Translations under genes and position numbers: made by a program | Assembly (NCBI RefSeq): GCF_001884045.1 | Contig: NZ_MACF01000070.1 | Location: forward strand, 1-64,000 | DNA from: Bacillus mobilis | Lineage (GTDB): Bacteria > Bacillota > Bacilli > Bacillales > Bacillaceae_G | Reading direction: 5' to 3' | Length of the DNA stretch: 64,000 nucleotides | The notes under the pieces: generated by a model | Seen by the model: the letters and a program-made list of their open reading frames with translations, nothing else | Told to the model about the DNA's origin: nothing | The model's database searches: none | Shown here: piece by piece, positions 63,312-64,000 of the stretch | Layout of the letters: every line of letters begins with the position of its first letter | How positions within the stretch are numbered: position 1 is the stretch's first letter

Positions 63312-64000
63312 ACTCATCCTCCTTATCAAATGGATCATGGCTTTGAGAATCCTGTTTCGTTTTTTTATTCTCATGTCCTTTAATGACACGAACGAATAAG
63401 TAAATAGTAATTCCACCTATAATTAAATATAGTGATGTGAATGAAACTAAAGAGAATAATACTTCTCCGAACGTAACATTTGGAGATACAGCATCTTCTG
63501 TTTTCATAACACCGAAAACTACCCAAGGCTGACGTCCCATTTCAGTCATAATCCATCCTACTGTATTACCGATAAACGGTAGTGCAATTGCATACACCAT
63601 TAATTTTAAATACCAAGTTTTTTCAGCTAAACGATCTTTTCTTGATAAGAACCATCCGTATGCTCCTAGAAGAAGCATAAATGTTCCACTCATTACCATC
63701 GCTCTAAAACTCCAGAACATAGTGTGTACTGGCGGTATATAATCTCCAGGCCCATATTTTTCTTCATATTGTTTTTGAATTTGATTCATTCCTTCTACTT
63801 GACCACTAAATTTATCAAATGATAATAGACTTAGCATATAAGGGATTTGAATTTCAAACGAATTTTCTTGCTTCTCTGCATCAATTTTCGCAAATACTGT
63901 AAATGGCGCTGGATCCTCACTCGTATTCCATAACGCTTCCGCTGCTGCCATTTTCATTGGGTGTGTCTTAATTAATTGTTGTGCTTGCGCATGACCGAAG
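63298..64000 (-). CDS. cydA: Cytochrome bd oxidase subunit I, C-terminal part
   Basis: The C-terminal ~233 codons are present; the N-terminus lies beyond the right edge. It reads in frame from the border (FGHAQAQQLIKTHPMKMAAA), where the HPMKMAAAEALW stretch is typical of CydA. It carries the quinol-loop region (short-loop type), PFIGNTVGWIMTEMGRQPW, and a final membrane segment before a charged tail (KKTKQDSQSHDPFDKEDEYV). It holds the haem b and d sites in the part outside the window. First gene of cydABDC; its promoter is not visible. Confidence 0.95.
   Translation of the reverse strand, partial: FGHAQAQQLIKTHPMKMAAAEALWNTSEDPAPFTVFAKIDAEKQENSFEIQIPYMLSLLSFDKFSGQVEGMNQIQKQYEEKYGPGDYIPPVHTMFWSFRAMVMSGTFMLLLGAYGWFLSRKDRLAEKTWYLKLMVYAIALPFIGNTVGWIMTEMGRQPWVVFGVMKTEDAVSPNVTFGEVLFSLVSFTSLYLIIGGITIYLFVRVIKGHENKKTKQDSQSHDPFDKEDEYVIS

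Overview
The window is chromosomal DNA from a low-GC, spore-forming Firmicute, almost certainly a member of the Bacillus cereus group (cereus/thuringiensis/anthracis). The evidence is a complete petrobactin operon (asbA-F), the enterotoxin-FM-type cell-wall endopeptidase entFM, an alpha/beta small acid-soluble spore protein, a YjcZ-type sporulation peptide, and two copies of what I recognise as the group-specific bcr1 repeat. Gene density is high, intergenic regions are short and AT-rich, and nearly every transcription unit ends in a clear intrinsic terminator. Most genes lie on the minus strand.

Layout. 1-0.9 kb: N-terminal part of an IS605-type TnpB (minus) preceded by a dyad-rich segment. 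0.9-4.1 kb: an AraC regulator, a PucR-type HTH regulator and an orphan MsmX/UgpC-like sugar ABC ATPase. 4.2-15.6 kb: intracellular subtilisin, AbrB paralogue, orphan BceB-like permease, nadE, NUDIX, secreted transglutaminase-like protein, YwqG protein, sporulation peptide, patatin, and a MocR regulator divergent from a LysE exporter. 15.6-24.6 kb: MFS exporter, SASP, then asbA-F behind a double Fur-box dyad. 24.8-35.4 kb: GNAT, MgtC, YkyA lipoprotein, polysaccharide deacetylase, a lipoprotein-response regulator-kinase operon, an LCP ligase, a large lipoprotein glycosidase-like protein and a DUF6366 membrane peptide. 35.4-39.4 kb: hom-thrC-thrB behind two near-identical threonine T-boxes and a small Thr-rich upstream ORF. 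39.6-48.4 kb: flavin/PPOX protein, NUDIX, a second deacetylase, AadK-type nucleotidyltransferase, O-methyltransferase, SDR, a second two-component system and a BmrA-type ABC exporter. 48.5-58.8 kb: alpha/beta hydrolase, EntFM, a small ORF, bcr1, nitroreductase, D-Ala-D-Ala carboxypeptidase, MccF-like LD-carboxypeptidase, a lipoprotein, a double glycosyltransferase-methyltransferase fusion and a second bcr1. 58.8-64 kb: cydA(partial)-cydB-cydD-cydC.

Themes. Cell-envelope functions recur: two deacetylases, LCP, EntFM, carboxypeptidase, MccF-like peptidase, MgtC, BceB permease, BmrA and two kinases. Regulatory DNA links several of them. BceR-like dyads lie before the BceB-like permease and the LCP gene. 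OmpR-family direct repeats with an 11-bp period lie before the lipoprotein-RR-HK operon, bmrA and entFM. The most unusual element is the hom leader: two T-boxes in series, then a 27-codon ORF containing Ile-Thr-Thr-Thr just before hom. These regulatory assignments come from reading motifs by eye and are inference. No CRISPR array, rRNA, tRNA or prophage was seen.
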